From Sphingobium sp. CR2-8 (GTDB lineage Bacteria > Pseudomonadota > Alphaproteobacteria > Sphingomonadales > Sphingomonadaceae): 64,000 nt of DNA. Shown here piece after piece: positions 52,019 through 63,653 of this stretch; position 1 is the stretch's first letter; the number at the start of each line of letters is the position of its first letter. The notes beneath the pieces are model-generated. The model made no database searches and was not told where the DNA came from. It saw only the letters and a program-made list of their open reading frames with translations. The translations under genes and the position numbers were made by a program. The stretch is from positions 1,800,501 through 1,864,500 of the forward strand of contig NZ_JAYKZY010000002.1 of NCBI RefSeq assembly GCF_035818615.1, in the 5' to 3' direction.

Positions 52019-52726
52019 TCAACTGAGAATGATATCGCCCGCGTGAATGGCATGGCTCTGCCCATTCGCCAAGCGCAGGATCAACATGCCCTGCCGGTCG
52101 AGCGTGTCGAACATGCCTTCCACCATACCGCCATCAGGCAGCATGACCCGCATCGTCGTGCCGGTCGGATGGGCGTTCAGCAGCCAATGGGTGCGGACGG
52201 GATCGAGGCCCTGCGCGCGCCAGATGGACAGCCAATGCCCGAAAATCTGGGCAAGCCGATCATAGAGAATTGCCGCCTGCGCATAGGCTGCGCCCTGTTC
52301 GGCAAGGCTGGTGACCGGACGGTCCAGGCCCATCGGATGATAACTGACATTGATCCCAATCCCGACGATGATCGCGTCGCCCGCCCTCTCCAGCAGGATG
52401 CCGGCGATTTTGGCGCCGTCGACCAATATATCGTTGGGCCATTTGATCCGTGCCTGCCCGTCGCATAGCGGTGCGATCAACGCGTGAACGGCATTGGCGG
52501 CGACCAGCGCCAGTGTGTGGGGCAGCGGATCGTTCGGCAGAAGCCGAACCAGCGTGGAGCAATAGAGATTGCCGTCCGGACTGTCCCAGGTGCGGCCCAT
52601 GCGGCCCCTGCCCCCGGTCTGGCGTCCGGCGCGCAGCCAGCTGCCGTCGGCTGCGCCCTGCCCCGCCAACGCCAGCATGTCGGCGTTGGTGGAGCCGGTT
52701 TCCTCGACGTAGCGAAGCAGCGTCAG
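52019..52726 (-). CDS. birA: Biotin-[acetyl-CoA-carboxylase] ligase BirA, start codon unclear
   Basis: A biotin protein ligase without a DNA-binding domain. The catalytic region is clear: [22 protein letters not shown] (biotinyl-AMP loop), [18 protein letters not shown] (Lys-Trp-Pro-Asn motif) and [10 protein letters not shown], followed by a C-terminal SH3-like part. The frame upstream of ATG 52678 encodes [13 protein letters not shown], with the conserved ETGSTN substrate motif, so the real start is further upstream. In that frame no ATG, GTG or TTG exists before it; the best candidate is a CTG at 52726 overlapping the nuoN TGA (CTGA). That gives 235 residues. Confidence 0.85.
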   Translation of the reverse strand: MTLLRYVEETGSTNADMLALAGQGAADGSWLRAGRQTGGRGRMGRTWDSPDGNLYCSTLVRLLPNDPLPHTLALVAANAVHALIAPLCDGQARIKWPNDILVDGAKIAGILLERAGDAIIVGIGINVSYHPMGLDRPVTSLAEQGAAYAQAAILYDRLAQIFGHWLSIWRAQGLDPVRTHWLLNAHPTGTTMRVMLPDGGMVEGMFDTLDRQGMLILRLANGQSHAIHAGDIILS

Positions 52727-54159
52727 AAGAGCGACGCCGCCGCGGCGGCGCTCGCATGATCCAGCACGGGGTTGAGCAGATAGCCCAGCACGATCACGAC
52801 AGCGCAGGCGGTCAGGATGACATTTTCGACCGGGCCGCCCTTCGCTTCATACGCCATGGCCGGTTCGTCGAAATATATCGTCTTGATGATCTTGAGGTAA
52901 TAAAAGGCACCGATCACCGAGGCCGCGATACCGAAGGCGGCCAGCGCAGTCAGGCCCGACGCCACCGCCGCATCGAACACCAGGAACTTCGCCCAGAAAC
53001 CGAAGAGCGGCGGGATGCCGGCCATCGAGAACATGAAGATGGCGAGCGCGGCAGCCAGGCCCTTGCGCGACTGCGACAGGCCAGCCAGGCTGGCGATCGT
53101 TTCTACCGGCTTGCCGTCCGCATCGCGCATTTGCAGGATGCAGGCAAAGCCGCCGATCGTCATGACGACATAGATCGCCATGTAGCTCATCGTAGCGGCA
53201 GCGCCAGCGGGCGTGCCGGCGGCCAGGCCGATCAGCGCGAAGCCGACATTGTTGATCGACGAATAGGCCATCAGGCGCTTGATATTGGTCTGGCCGATCG
53301 CGGCCACCGCACCGAGCAGGATCGATGCGAGCGCCACGAAGATCACGATCTGCTGCCAGTCCAATCCTGCCGGGCCAAGCGCTTCGATCGCGACGCGTAC
53401 GGTGAGGCCAATCGCCGCGACCTTGGGCGCGCTGGCGAAGAAGGTCGTGACCGGGGTCGGCGCGCCTTCATAGACGTCGGGCGTCCACATATGGAACGGC
53501 ACGGCGCTGATCTTGAAGGCAAGGCCAGCCAGCACGAACACCAAGCCGAACAGTTCACCCTTCGACACGCCATCGCCCACCGCCACGGCAATGCCGTCGA
53601 ACGCGGTGCTGCCGGTGAAGCCATACAGCAACGAGATACCATAGAGCAGGATGCCGCTGGCGAGCGAACCCAGCACGAAATATTTGAGGCCCGCTTCGGA
53701 AGAGCGTTCGTCCTGCCGCATGAAGCTGGCCAGAACATAGGAGGCGAGACTGTTCATCTCCAGGCCGACATACAGCGTCAGCATGTCGCCCGCCGACACC
53801 ATCATGCCCATGCCGATGGCGGCGAACAGGATCAGGACCGGATATTCGGGACGGGGGTTGCCGCCCACCGCGAAGAAGCGCGGGGCCAGCAGGATGGCCG
53901 CCGCGGCGGCGCCATAGATTAACGCCTTGGCAAAGGCCGCGAAGGCATCAGCACGATAGAGGCCATCGAAAGCATCAGGCCCATGGGCGAGAGAGACGGA
54001 CAAGGTCAGGCCAGCGATCACTAAGGTAACGACCGAAAGCCAGTTTATGACACGGGCCGAACCCTCGCCAGCAAAGGCTGAGACGAGCAGCAGGCCAAGC
54101 CCGCCCACCGTCAGAACGAGTTCCGGCAGGACCGCCAGAAGGGAAGCGGAGTCAACCAT
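52723..54159 (-). CDS. nuoN: NADH-quinone oxidoreductase subunit N
   Basis: A 478-residue antiporter-like proton-pumping subunit of complex I with 14 predicted transmembrane helices. It shows the subunit's Lys/Glu pattern (YVGLEMNSLASYVLASF; FKISAVPFHMWTPDVYEGAP; KRLMAYSSINNVGFALIG). It is the last nuo gene in this order, followed by birA with a 4-bp overlap. Start codon overlaps the nuoM stop. Confidence 0.95.
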   Translation of the reverse strand: MVDSASLLAVLPELVLTVGGLGLLLVSAFAGEGSARVINWLSVVTLVIAGLTLSVSLAHGPDAFDGLYRADAFAAFAKALIYGAAAAAILLAPRFFAVGGNPRPEYPVLILFAAIGMGMMVSAGDMLTLYVGLEMNSLASYVLASFMRQDERSSEAGLKYFVLGSLASGILLYGISLLYGFTGSTAFDGIAVAVGDGVSKGELFGLVFVLAGLAFKISAVPFHMWTPDVYEGAPTPVTTFFASAPKVAAIGLTVRVAIEALGPAGLDWQQIVIFVALASILLGAVAAIGQTNIKRLMAYSSINNVGFALIGLAAGTPAGAAATMSYMAIYVVMTIGGFACILQMRDADGKPVETIASLAGLSQSRKGLAAALAIFMFSMAGIPPLFGFWAKFLVFDAAVASGLTALAAFGIAASVIGAFYYLKIIKTIYFDEPAMAYEAKGGPVENVILTACAVVIVLGYLLNPVLDHASAAAAASLF

Positions 54160-55705
54160 TAATGCGCCTCCCCGTGCGCCGGTGCTTCTTCATGATGGCC
54201 CTCACTTGCTGGCTTGGGCGCACCCATCTTGATCTTGGAATCTCCTGCGGGAGCCGCAGGGGCGAGGCGCGCTTCGAGCGCGCGAATGTCGGACCGCATC
54301 GGGGCGAGGAAGCTTTCGGGATAGACTCCCATCCACAACACGGCGGCAGCGATCGGCGCGAGCAACCAGATTTCCCGGCCCGACAGGTCGGGCATGGCGG
54401 CGGCATCGGCATTGACCTGATCGCCATAGCAGATGCGGCGATAGAGGTAGAGCATATAGGCCGCGCCCAGGATGATGCCCGTGGTGCAGACCAGCGCCAC
54501 CCAGCTCGACGCCTGATAGATGCCCATCAGCGAGAGGAATTCGCCGACGAAGTTGCTGGTGCCGGGCAGACCGACAGACGCCATGGTGAACAGCAGGAAC
54601 AGCGTTGCATAGCGCGGCATGTTGATGCTGAGGCCACCATAGCGGCTGATCTCGCGGGTATGTAGGCGATCGTAGATGACACCTACGCACAAAAACAGTG
54701 CGCCCGACACCAGGCCGTGACCCAGCATGACCATCATCGCGCCCTCGATACCTGCCTGATTGAAGGCGAACAGACCGACGGTCACGATCGCCATATGTGC
54801 GACCGAGGAATAGGCGATCAGCTTCTTCATGTCCGACTGAACAAGGGCGACCAACGAAGTATACACCACCGCGACCATCGACAGGCCCCAGACCAGCGGC
54901 GCAAGCTGCGCCGAGGCTTCGGGGAACATCGGCAGGGAGAAGCGGATGAAGCCATAGCCACCCATCTTCAACAGCACGCCCGCCAGGATCACGGACCCCG
55001 CCGTCGGCGCCTGAACGTGCGCATCGGGCAACCATGTGTGGACCGGCCACATCGGCATCTTCACGGCGAAGCTGGCGAAGAAGGCCAGGAACAGCCAGGT
55101 CTGGACATGGGGATCGAAATTATAGGCCATCAGGACCGGAATTTCGGTCGTGCCCGCTTCGTGCACCATCCACATCATCGCGATCAGCATCAGAACCGAG
55201 CCGAGCAACGTGTAGAGGAAGAATTTGTAAGAGGCGTAGATCCGGTCTGCGCCCCCCAGATGCCGATGATCAGATACATCGGGATCAGGCCAGCTTCGAA
55301 CATGATGTAGAAGAGGTAGAGATCCTGCGCCGTGAAGACGCCGATCATCAGCACCTCCATGAACAGGAAAGCCGCCATATATTCGCCGACGCGCTTGTTG
55401 ATCGCGTTCCAGCTAGCGCCGATGCAGATCGGCATCAGGAATACAGTCAGCGCGATCAGCATCAGGGCGATACCGTCGATACCCAGCGCCCAGGCGAAGC
55501 GACCGAAGACCGGCGCATATTCCTGGAACTGCCATTGCAGACCGCCCTGGTCGAAATTCATCCACAGGACGATGCCCAGGACGAAGTCCACCAGCGTGGC
55601 GATCAACGCGATCCAGCGCGCCGCGTTGGCGCCCGCGAACAGGCAGGCGATGGCCCCGGCCATCGGCACTGCCATCATCAGGGAAAGGATGGGGAAGCCG
55701 TCCAT
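54159..55705 (-). pseudogene. nuoM: NADH-quinone oxidoreductase subunit M, frameshifted at a G-run
   Basis: Two frames together encode a full NuoM of about 515 residues. The first (ATG 55705 to 55190) runs [19 protein letters not shown] through MYLIIGIWG, and the second (through 54159) continues [20 protein letters not shown], then the proton-channel core ([33 protein letters not shown]). The junction is a six-G run on the coding strand (complement of 55252-55257); one more G would restore the frame. NuoM is a core complex I proton pump with 14 helices, and the flanking nuo genes are intact. A single-base sequencing or assembly error is therefore more likely than a true pseudogene. Confidence 0.9.
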
Positions 55706-57822
55706 TATCGTGTCATCGCCCAGGTTGCGGCCGCGGCTAGCCCGATGAGCATCACCAGCGCGTAGGTGTAGAGGTAGCCGGACTGAAGCCGACGGGTGAT
55801 CTTGTTGCCCTGCACGACCAGAGCAGCCAGGCCATTCGGCCCGAAGCGGTCGATGAAGCCCACATCACCGAACTTCCAGAAGAAGCGGCCGATGGCGAAG
55901 GCAGGCTTGACGAACAAGAAGTTATACAGCTCGTCGAAATACCATTTGTTGAGCAGGAACGTGTAGAGGCCGGTGAAGGTCGCGACGAAACGCTGCGGCC
56001 AGTCGGTGTTCTTGATGTAGCTCAACCAGGCGACGAGCAGACCGGTCAGCATCACCGTGAACGGCGCGAACTTGACCCAGGTCGGCACTTCATGCGCCGC
56101 GTGCATCAGGTGGCTGTCGAACGATAGCGCGCCCTTCCAGAACTCTATGCCGCCTTCCGGCCCGATGAACTGGTCGTGGAAGACGAAGCCGGCGAACACG
56201 GCCCCCAGGCTCAACACGATCAGCGGGATCAGCATGACCAGCGGGCTTTCATGCGGATGGTAACCACCCGTGCCGTCGCCTGCATCATGGGCATGATGAT
56301 GGTCGTGACCATGCGCTGCATGGGCATGCGGCTCATGACCAGCATCTTCCTGCGACGGCGCGTCGTGCGCGTGGTCGTCATGACCGTGCGCGTCATGACC
56401 GTGCGCGTCATGCCCATGCGCGTCATGCAACGCGTGCTGGATATGCTCCGACTGGGTCCAGCGCGGCTTTCCGAAGAAGGTCAGGAAGACCAGACGCCAG
56501 CTGTAGAAGCTGGTCAGCAACGCGGCGAATACGCCCACGATGAACGCACCGGTGCCAGCGCCGCCAGCGGCATAAGCAGCCTCCAGAATGCCGTCCTTCG
56601 AATAGAAACCGGCAAAACCCACGCCGACGATCGGCAAGCCGACACCGGTGATGGCAAGTGTGCCGAGCGTCATCGTCCAGAAAGTGATGGGGATGCTTTT
56701 CCGCAGGCCGCCATAATAGCGCATGTCCTGCTCATGGTGCATCGCATGGATCACCGAACCTGCGCCCAGGAACAGGAGTGCCTTGAAGAAGGCATGCGTG
56801 AAGAGGTGGAACATCGCCGCGCCATAGGCACCGACGCCCGCTGCAAAGAACATGTAGCCCAGCTGCGAACAGGTCGAATAGGCGATGACGCGCTTGATGT
56901 CGGTCTGCACCGTGCCCACGGTCGCGGCGAACAGGCAGGTTGCGGCCCCCACATAAGTGACCACCGTCAGCGCCGTCGCCGAGGTTTCGAACATCGGCGA
57001 CAGGCGGCACACCATGAAGACGCCTGCGGTAACCATGGTTGCCGCGTGGATCAGTGCCGACACAGGCGTCGGGCCTTCCATCGCGTCCGGCAGCCAGGTG
57101 TGCAGGCCAAGCTGCGCCGACTTGCCCATCGCGCCGACGAACAGAAGCAGGCAGAGAACCGTCATGGTATCGAAGCGATAGCCCAGGAAACCGATGGTCG
57201 AACCGGCCATGGCGGGCGCAGCTTCCAGGATTTCCGGGATCGATATGGTGTTGAACACCAGATAGGTGCCGAAAATGCCCATCATGAAGCCGAGGTCGCC
57301 GACGCGGTTGACGACGAACGCCTTGATCGCGGCCGCGTTGGCCGACGGCTTACGGAACCAGAAACCGATGAGCAGGTAGGAGGCCAGGCCCACGCCTTCC
57401 CAACCGAAGAACATCTGGAGCAGATTGTTCGCGGTCACGAGCATCAGCATCGCGAAGGTGAAGAGCGACAGATAGGCGAAGAAGCGCGGCTGATCCGGCT
57501 CCTCGTCCATATAGCCCCAACTATACAGGTGGACCAGGCTCGATACGCTGGTGATGACCACCAGCATAACGGCGGTCATCGTGTCGATGCGCAACGCCCA
57601 CTGCGCATCGAAGCTGCCGCTTTCGATCCAGGTGAACAGCGGCGTGACATGCGCTTCCGCGCTGCCGGTCAGGAAGGGAATGAAGATCGCCCAGCTCATG
57701 GCGCAGGCTGCGAACAGCGCGCCGGTGGTGACGATCTTGGCCGGCAGCTTGCCAAGGGCCTTGTTGCCGAGGCCCGCAATGGCAGCAGCCAGCAGCGGTA
57801 GAAGGACGATAAGCTGGATCAT
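55705..57822 (-). CDS. nuoL: NADH-quinone oxidoreductase subunit L with a His-rich loop
   Basis: A 705-residue proton-pumping subunit with 16 transmembrane helices and the long lateral helix at the C-terminus. Core motifs are [39 protein letters not shown] and [15 protein letters not shown]. Between about residues 458 and 520 there is an unusual loop of repeated His-Gly-His-Asp/Ala units ([19 protein letters not shown] and more). The stop overlaps the nuoM start (TAATG). Confidence 0.95.
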   Translation of the reverse strand: MIQLIVLLPLLAAAIAGLGNKALGKLPAKIVTTGALFAACAMSWAIFIPFLTGSAEAHVTPLFTWIESGSFDAQWALRIDTMTAVMLVVITSVSSLVHLYSWGYMDEEPDQPRFFAYLSLFTFAMLMLVTANNLLQMFFGWEGVGLASYLLIGFWFRKPSANAAAIKAFVVNRVGDLGFMMGIFGTYLVFNTISIPEILEAAPAMAGSTIGFLGYRFDTMTVLCLLLFVGAMGKSAQLGLHTWLPDAMEGPTPVSALIHAATMVTAGVFMVCRLSPMFETSATALTVVTYVGAATCLFAATVGTVQTDIKRVIAYSTCSQLGYMFFAAGVGAYGAAMFHLFTHAFFKALLFLGAGSVIHAMHHEQDMRYYGGLRKSIPITFWTMTLGTLAITGVGLPIVGVGFAGFYSKDGILEAAYAAGGAGTGAFIVGVFAALLTSFYSWRLVFLTFFGKPRWTQSEHIQHALHDAHGHDAHGHDAHGHDDHAHDAPSQEDAGHEPHAHAAHGHDHHHAHDAGDGTGGYHPHESPLVMLIPLIVLSLGAVFAGFVFHDQFIGPEGGIEFWKGALSFDSHLMHAAHEVPTWVKFAPFTVMLTGLLVAWLSYIKNTDWPQRFVATFTGLYTFLLNKWYFDELYNFLFVKPAFAIGRFFWKFGDVGFIDRFGPNGLAALVVQGNKITRRLQSGYLYTYALVMLIGLAAAATWAMTR
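56378..56430. repeat. 15-bp tandem repeat coding for the NuoL His-rich loop
   Basis: CGTCATGACCGTGCG recurs at 15-bp spacing about three to four times with single changes (CGTCATGCCCATGCG), encoding HGHDA units on the minus strand. Copy number could vary between strains by replication slippage. Confidence 0.75.
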
Positions 57823-57832
57823 GGAACTTGGC

Positions 57833-58138
57833 TCAGCCCTTCATCTGATTGATGTCATCGACGGCGATGGTGCCGCGACCGCGGAAGTAGATCACGAGGA
57901 TGGCAAGGCCGATGGCCGATTCACCCGCCGCGACGGTCAGCACGAACATCGCGAAGACCTGGCCCACCAGATCGCCCAGGAAGGCGCTGAAGGCGACCAG
58001 GTTGATGTTCACACTCAAAAGGATCAGCTCGATCGCCATCAGGATGATGATGACATTCTTGCGATTGATGAAGATGCCCAGCACCCCCATCACGAAGAGG
58101 ATGGCGCTGACCACCATATAATGTTGAAGGCCGATCAC
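57833..58138 (-). CDS. nuoK: NADH-quinone oxidoreductase subunit K
   Basis: A 101-residue three-helix subunit with the conserved membrane Glu residues in [19 protein letters not shown] and [19 protein letters not shown], part of the proton path. [18 protein letters not shown] is a standard N-terminus. Its start overlaps the nuoJ stop by 4 bp; nuoL follows 10 bp after its stop. Confidence 0.96.
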   Translation of the reverse strand: MIGLQHYMVVSAILFVMGVLGIFINRKNVIIILMAIELILLSVNINLVAFSAFLGDLVGQVFAMFVLTVAAGESAIGLAILVIYFRGRGTIAVDDINQMKG

Positions 58139-58746
58139 AGCTCCACCCCCTGCCCGATGGGCTGATTGATGTTGCGCACAGCATCTTCCGGACGGCGCCG
58201 GTTCTGCTTGGCGATATTCTGGCCCTTCACGCCGCCACGTGCGCGGTGCGTCAGGACGATCGCCCCGATCATCGCGACCAGCAGGACAACGCCCGCCGCT
58301 TCGAACAGGAAGATGTAGCGCGTGTAGAGGAGCGTACCGACCGCCTTGATGTTCGACACGTCAGGCGCAGCAGGCGCTGCGCGCTGCGCCAGTTCGATTG
58401 GCCCCACGCTCCACAAACCGATGCCCAGAATGATCTCGGCCAGGAGCACCAGCGCGATCAGAAGACCGAAGGGCAGATAGCTGACGAAACCGGCCCGCAG
58501 TTCGGCGAAATCGATGTCCAGCATCATGACGACGAACAGGAACAACACCGCGACTGCACCGACATAGACTATGACGAGCAGCATCGCGATAAATTCCGCG
58601 CCGAGCAGGATCATGAGGCCCGCCGCGTTGAAGAAGGCCAGGATCAGCCACAGCACCGAATGAACGGGGTTGCGCGACAGGATGGTGAGCGCGCCACTGC
58701 TCACCACCATGATGGCGAACACGTAGAAGGCGAGGACGTGAATCAC
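58135..58746 (-). CDS. nuoJ: NADH-quinone oxidoreductase subunit J
   Basis: A 203-residue five-helix subunit. [42 protein letters not shown] contains the characteristic pi-bulge helix region. The start is GTG at 58746 (reading [13 protein letters not shown]); longer frames would start within non-conserved sequence. A 29-bp gap separates it from nuoI. Confidence 0.94.
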   Translation of the reverse strand: MIHVLAFYVFAIMVVSSGALTILSRNPVHSVLWLILAFFNAAGLMILLGAEFIAMLLVIVYVGAVAVLFLFVVMMLDIDFAELRAGFVSYLPFGLLIALVLLAEIILGIGLWSVGPIELAQRAAPAAPDVSNIKAVGTLLYTRYIFLFEAAGVVLLVAMIGAIVLTHRARGGVKGQNIAKQNRRRPEDAVRNINQPIGQGVEL

Positions 58747-58775
58747 AGGTTCATATTCCCTTTGACGCGCGCGGC

Positions 58776-59261
58776 TTAACGATAGGGGGCATCGGCGGCA
58801 AGGTTCGCGGCGATCGCGCGTTCCCATTTGTCGCCGTTTTCCAGGAGCTTGTTCTTGTCATAGATCAGCTCCTCGCGGGTTTCGGTCGCGAACTCGAAAT
58901 TCGGTCCCTCGACGATGGCATCGACCGGGCAGGCTTCCTGGCAGAAGCCGCAATAGATGCACTTTGTCATGTCGATGTCGTAGCGCGTGGTGCGGCGGCT
59001 GCCATCGTCGCGCGGCTGCGCCTCGATGGTGATCGCCTGCGCAGGACAGATCGCTTCGCACAGCTTGCATGCGATGCAGCGCTCTTCCCCATTGGGATAG
59101 CGGCGCAGCGCATGTTCGCCACGGAAACGGGGCGAGATCGGGTTCTTCTCATAGGGATAGTTGATGGTCGCCTTGGCCTTGAAGAAATATTTCAAGGTCA
59201 GCGCGTGCGCCTTCACAAACTCCCAGAGGGTGAAGCTCTTGATATAATAAGCGAGGCTCAT
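58776..59261 (-). CDS. nuoI: NADH-quinone oxidoreductase subunit I
   Basis: A 161-residue 8Fe ferredoxin-like subunit that carries clusters N6a and N6b from the peripheral arm towards quinone. Both CxxCxxCxxxC motifs are present: [16 protein letters not shown] and [16 protein letters not shown]. The N-terminal amphipathic region ([17 protein letters not shown]) anchors it to the membrane. It overlaps nuoH by 4 bp. Confidence 0.97.
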   Translation of the reverse strand: MSLAYYIKSFTLWEFVKAHALTLKYFFKAKATINYPYEKNPISPRFRGEHALRRYPNGEERCIACKLCEAICPAQAITIEAQPRDDGSRRTTRYDIDMTKCIYCGFCQEACPVDAIVEGPNFEFATETREELIYDKNKLLENGDKWERAIAANLAADAPYR

Positions 59262-60307
59262 TGTGCGCCTCCATAGCGCGTCAGCATGAGGAAGCCCGAT
59301 ACCAGGAAGACGAAGAGGAGCGAGGTCGGCAGGAAGATTTTCCAGCCCAGCCGCATCAGCTGGTCATAACGGTAGCGGGGCACCGTCGCCTTCACCCAGG
59401 AGAAGACGAAGAAGAAGAACAGGATCTTGGCGAACAGCCATAAGATGCCCGGCACCAGATAGAGCGGCGCCCAGTCGAACGGCGGCAGATAACCACCCCA
59501 GAACAGGATCGCATTGAGCGCGCACATCAGGATGACGTTGGCATATTCGCCGAGCCAGTAGAGCGCGAAGGCCATCGACGAATATTCGGTCTGATAGCCC
59601 GCGACCAGCTCGCTTTCCGCTTCGGTCAGGTCGAAGGGCGCGCGCGCCGTTTCGGCCAGAGCCGAGATCAGGAACATGATCGCCATCGGGAAAAGCAGCG
59701 GATTGAAGCCATTGCCGTTCAGGAAGCCATAATAGCCCTTCTGGCTCTCCACGATCGCGGTCAGGTTGAAGCTGCCGGCCCACAGCACCACGGTGATGAT
59801 GACGAAGCCGATCGAGACTTCGTAACTGATCATCTGCGCGCTGGCGCGGATCGCGGAATAGAAGGGATATTTGGAGTTGGAGGCCCAGCCCGCCAGAATG
59901 ATGCCATAGACGCCCAGCGAGGAAATCGCGAGGATGTAGAGCAACCCGACATTGATGTTCGCCAGGACCACGCCGACCTGGAAAGGTATGACGGCCCAAG
60001 CCATCAGCGCCACCGTAAAGGTAATGATCGGCGCGATCAGGAACAGGGCCTTGTTCGACGCCGATGGAACGATGGTTTCCTGCAGGAAGACCTTGAGACC
60101 GTCCGCGAAGCTTTGCAGCAGACCGAAGGGACCAACGACGTTGGGACCACGGCGCAGCGCCATCGCCGCCCAGATCTTGCGGTCGGCATAGATGATCATC
60201 GCGACTGCCAGCATGACCGGCAGCGCGATCGCCAGGATGCCGATGATGGTCGACAGGAACCAGGCGCCTTCGAACGGCACGCCCAGATTTTGGAAGAAAG
60301 CGGTCAC
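59258..60307 (-). CDS. nuoH: NADH-quinone oxidoreductase subunit H
   Basis: A 349-residue eight-helix subunit forming the quinone chamber. Conserved acidic and arginine loops are [28 protein letters not shown] and [20 protein letters not shown]. The start is GTG 60307, overlapping the nuoG stop; the ORF continues upstream in that frame only into nuoG sequence. Confidence 0.96.
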   Translation of the reverse strand: MTAFFQNLGVPFEGAWFLSTIIGILAIALPVMLAVAMIIYADRKIWAAMALRRGPNVVGPFGLLQSFADGLKVFLQETIVPSASNKALFLIAPIITFTVALMAWAVIPFQVGVVLANINVGLLYILAISSLGVYGIILAGWASNSKYPFYSAIRASAQMISYEVSIGFVIITVVLWAGSFNLTAIVESQKGYYGFLNGNGFNPLLFPMAIMFLISALAETARAPFDLTEAESELVAGYQTEYSSMAFALYWLGEYANVILMCALNAILFWGGYLPPFDWAPLYLVPGILWLFAKILFFFFVFSWVKATVPRYRYDQLMRLGWKIFLPTSLLFVFLVSGFLMLTRYGGAQ

Positions 60308-62310
60308 TCTGCGGCCTCCGCGTAGGTCACGCCGTGGACCAGCTCGGCCGAACATTGCTGCATCGTCGGGCTGGCGCGGCAGATGGCGTTGGTCAGGTAG
60401 AAATCCTTGATCGGCGAACCCAGTTCACCGGTCGCGCCTGTGGGCAGCGAGGGGATGGACCAGCCATAATCGGCCAAGCCCTCGACACCCAATGCGGGAA
60501 CCGCCTTCGCCATTTCGGCACGAAGCGCGTCGAAGCTGTCGAACGGCAGCGTCGCGCCCAGCGCTTCGGAAAGCGCGCGCAGGATCGACCAGTCCTCGCG
60601 GGCATCGCCCGGCGCGAACACGGCCTTTTCACCGAACTGCACCCGGCCTTCCAGATTGACGTAGGTGCCCGCCTTTTCGGCATAGCTTGCGCCCGGCAGG
60701 ATCACATCCGCCGCATGCGCGCCCTTGTCGCCATGATGACCGACATAGACTTTGAAGCTGTCTTCGAACGCCGCGTAATCGACTTCGTCCGCGCCCAGCG
60801 ACAGGAGCAGCTTGGGCTTGGCCGCTGCAACCGCCTTGATGCCCCCCTGCGTCGCATAGCCCAGCATCAGGCCGCCCATGCGGGCCGCCGCGAAGTGCAG
60901 GACGTTATAGCCGTTCCAGTCGTCCTTGATCAGGCCCAGCGTCTCGACCAGCGCCAGCGTGTCGCCATGCGCGCCGTCCTTGGCCAGCACGCCGCCGCCC
61001 ACGATCATCGCGGGACGGGCCGCCTTGCCGAATGCTTCGATCACCGCTTCCGGCAGCTCGGCGAGCAGCGACGCGTCGTTGCCCAGCCATTCGACCTTGT
61101 AGGTCAGGTCGACTTCGGGCCCAACCGCGAAGACCTTCGCGCCCTTCTTGATCGCCTTGCGGATGCGCGTGTTCACCAGCGGCGCTTCCCAGCGCAAATT
61201 GGTGCCGACCAGCAGAATGACGTCCGCCGTCTCGATGCCGTTCAACGTGGTGTTGAAGTTCACCGAGGACAGGCTCGACACGTCGTAGGACAGACCCGTC
61301 TGACGCCCTTCGAGCAGCGTACCGTCCAGCTTTTCGACCAGCAGCTTGCCCGCAAACATCGTCTCGCAATCGAGCAGGTCGCCCGCGATCGCGGCTACGC
61401 TGCCGCCATGCTGAACCGCTGCGACGGCGGCAAAGGCTTCCGCCCATGTCGCAGGCACCAGCTTGCCGTCCTTGCGAACATAGGGCTTGTCCAGGCGCTT
61501 GCGGACCAGACCGTCGACATTATGCCGGGTCTTGTCGCTCGCCCATTCCTCGTTCACGTCGTCATTGATGCGCGGCACGGCGCGCAGCACCTGACGACCA
61601 CGGCTGTCGAGGCGTATATTGGTGCCGACCGCATCCATCACGTCGATCGCGTGGGTCTTCTTCAATTCCCACGGACGCGCTTCGAACGCATAGGGCTTGG
61701 CGGTCAGCGCGCCGACCGGGCACAGGTCGACCACATTGCCCGACAGCTCGCTCTTGGCGGCATGTTCGAGATAGGTCGTGATCTGCATATTTTCGCCGCG
61801 ATAGATCGCGCCGATTTCCGGTACCCCCGCGACTTCCTCTGCAAAGCGCACGCAGCGGGTGCACTGGATGCAGCGGGTCATGACCGTCTTGACGATCGGA
61901 CCCATATTCTTCTCGGTGACGGCGCGCTTGTTTTCGTCATAGCGCGACGAGCCACGGCCATAAGCGACAGATTGGTCCTGAAGGTCGCACTCACCACCCT
62001 GATCGCAGATCGGGCAGTCGAGCGGGTGGTTGATGAGCAGGAACTCCATCACCCCTTCGCGCGCCTTCTTGACCATCTCGCTATCGGTGCGAATGTCCTG
62101 ACCCTCGGCCGCCGGGAGCGCGCAGGAGGCCTGCGGCTTGGGCGGTCCGGGCTTCACCTCGACCAGGCACATGCGGCAATTGCCCGCGATGGACAGCCGC
62201 TCATGATAGCAGAAGCGGGGGATTTCCTTCCCCGCCAGCTCGCACGCCTGGAGGACTGTCGCGCCCGCCGGGACTTCGAGTTCTACGCCGTCAACTTTGA
62301 CCTTCGGCAT
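60304..62310 (-). CDS. nuoG: NADH-quinone oxidoreductase subunit G
   Basis: A 668-residue iron-sulfur subunit. The N-terminal 2Fe-2S domain has [19 protein letters not shown], then the His-Cys cluster ([20 protein letters not shown]) and [16 protein letters not shown], followed by a molybdopterin-oxidoreductase-like fold without a cofactor site. It carries the electron chain from NuoF-E to NuoI. nuoF ends 3 bp upstream. Confidence 0.96.
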   Translation of the reverse strand: MPKVKVDGVELEVPAGATVLQACELAGKEIPRFCYHERLSIAGNCRMCLVEVKPGPPKPQASCALPAAEGQDIRTDSEMVKKAREGVMEFLLINHPLDCPICDQGGECDLQDQSVAYGRGSSRYDENKRAVTEKNMGPIVKTVMTRCIQCTRCVRFAEEVAGVPEIGAIYRGENMQITTYLEHAAKSELSGNVVDLCPVGALTAKPYAFEARPWELKKTHAIDVMDAVGTNIRLDSRGRQVLRAVPRINDDVNEEWASDKTRHNVDGLVRKRLDKPYVRKDGKLVPATWAEAFAAVAAVQHGGSVAAIAGDLLDCETMFAGKLLVEKLDGTLLEGRQTGLSYDVSSLSSVNFNTTLNGIETADVILLVGTNLRWEAPLVNTRIRKAIKKGAKVFAVGPEVDLTYKVEWLGNDASLLAELPEAVIEAFGKAARPAMIVGGGVLAKDGAHGDTLALVETLGLIKDDWNGYNVLHFAAARMGGLMLGYATQGGIKAVAAAKPKLLLSLGADEVDYAAFEDSFKVYVGHHGDKGAHAADVILPGASYAEKAGTYVNLEGRVQFGEKAVFAPGDAREDWSILRALSEALGATLPFDSFDALRAEMAKAVPALGVEGLADYGWSIPSLPTGATGELGSPIKDFYLTNAICRASPTMQQCSAELVHGVTYAEAAE

Positions 62311-62312
62311 GA

Positions 62313-63653
62313 TTACTCCGCTGCCTCCATGACGGGGGCGCTACCCTTGTTTTCATTGATCCGGCGCTCGATTTCCGGGCGGAAATGCTTGATGAGGCCC
62401 TGGATCGGCCAAGCCGCCGCGTCGCCCAGCGCGCAGATGGTGTGGCCTTCGACCTGCTTGGTGACCTGATGCAGCATGTCGATTTCGGAAAGGTCTGCGT
62501 CGCCGGTGCGCAGCCGCTCCATCACCCGCCACATCCAGCCGGTGCCTTCGCGGCACGGCGTACACTGGCCGCAGCTCTCATGCTTGTAGAAGTAGGAGAG
62601 ACGCGAAATGGCGCGGACGATGTCGGTGGACTTGTCCATGACGATGACGGCGGCGGTGCCAAGGCCCGAACCGACCGCCTTCAACCCGTCGAAATCCATC
62701 GGCGCGTCCATGATTTCCCGCGCAGGGACTAGCGGCACCGAGGAGCCGCCGGGGATCACCGCCAGCAGATTGTCCCAACCGCCGCGAATGCCGCCGCAAT
62801 GGCGGTCGATCAGTTCGCGGAACGGGATCGACATCAATTCCTCGACGACGCAGGGCTTGTTCACATGGCCGCTGATCTGGAACAGCTTGGTGCCGCGATT
62901 ATTCTCACGGCCAAAGCCATTGAACCAGGCCGCCCCACGACGCAGGATCGTCGGCGAAACCGCAATGCTCTCGACATTGTTCACCGTCGTCGGGCAGCCA
63001 TAGAGGCCCGCGCCCGCCGGGAAAGGCGGCTTTAGGCGCGGCTGGCCCTTCTTGCCTTCCAGGCTTTCGATCTGCGCGGTTTCCTCGCCGCAGATATAGG
63101 CGCCCGCGCCACGATGGACGAAGACGTCGAAATCATAGCCCGAACCGCAGGCATTCTTGCCGATGAAGCCCTTTTCATAGGCCTGCTCGACCGCAGCGAA
63201 GAGCACCTTCGCCTCATAGATGAACTCGCCCCGGATATAGATGTAGGCGGCGCGCGCCCGCATCGCGAAACCGGCGATCAGCGCACCTTCGATCAGCTTG
63301 TGCGGATCGTGGCGAATGATCTCTCGGTCCTTGCAGGAGCCGGGTTCGGATTCATCGGCGTTGATGACCAGGAAGCTGGGACGGCCGTCCTTGCTTTCCT
63401 TGGGCATGAAGCTCCACTTCATGCCGGTCGGGAAGCCAGCGCCGCCACGGCCGCGCAGGTTCGACGCCTTGATGGTGTCGATAATCGCGTCCTGGCCGAT
63501 TTCCATCAGCTTCTTGGTATTGTCCCAATCGCCGCGCTTCATCGCCGCGTCGATGCCCCAATCCTGGAAGCCATGGACGTTGGTGAAGATGCGGTCCTTG
63601 TCGGACAACGGGCCGACAAAAGGTGCGGGTGCCGGTGCGGAGGCCTCTGGCAT
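62313..63653 (-). CDS. nuoF: NADH-quinone oxidoreductase subunit F
   Basis: A 446-residue subunit with the NADH and FMN sites and cluster N3. FMN/NADH motifs are [17 protein letters not shown] and [14 protein letters not shown]; the cluster cysteines are in [15 protein letters not shown] and the late [15 protein letters not shown] 63653 is preferred over 63659 because GGGGAG lies 7 bp upstream; it overlaps the nuoE stop (TGATG). Confidence 0.96.
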   Translation of the reverse strand: MPEASAPAPAPFVGPLSDKDRIFTNVHGFQDWGIDAAMKRGDWDNTKKLMEIGQDAIIDTIKASNLRGRGGAGFPTGMKWSFMPKESKDGRPSFLVINADESEPGSCKDREIIRHDPHKLIEGALIAGFAMRARAAYIYIRGEFIYEAKVLFAAVEQAYEKGFIGKNACGSGYDFDVFVHRGAGAYICGEETAQIESLEGKKGQPRLKPPFPAGAGLYGCPTTVNNVESIAVSPTILRRGAAWFNGFGRENNRGTKLFQISGHVNKPCVVEELMSIPFRELIDRHCGGIRGGWDNLLAVIPGGSSVPLVPAREIMDAPMDFDGLKAVGSGLGTAAVIVMDKSTDIVRAISRLSYFYKHESCGQCTPCREGTGWMWRVMERLRTGDADLSEIDMLHQVTKQVEGHTICALGDAAAWPIQGLIKHFRPEIERRINENKGSAPVMEAAE

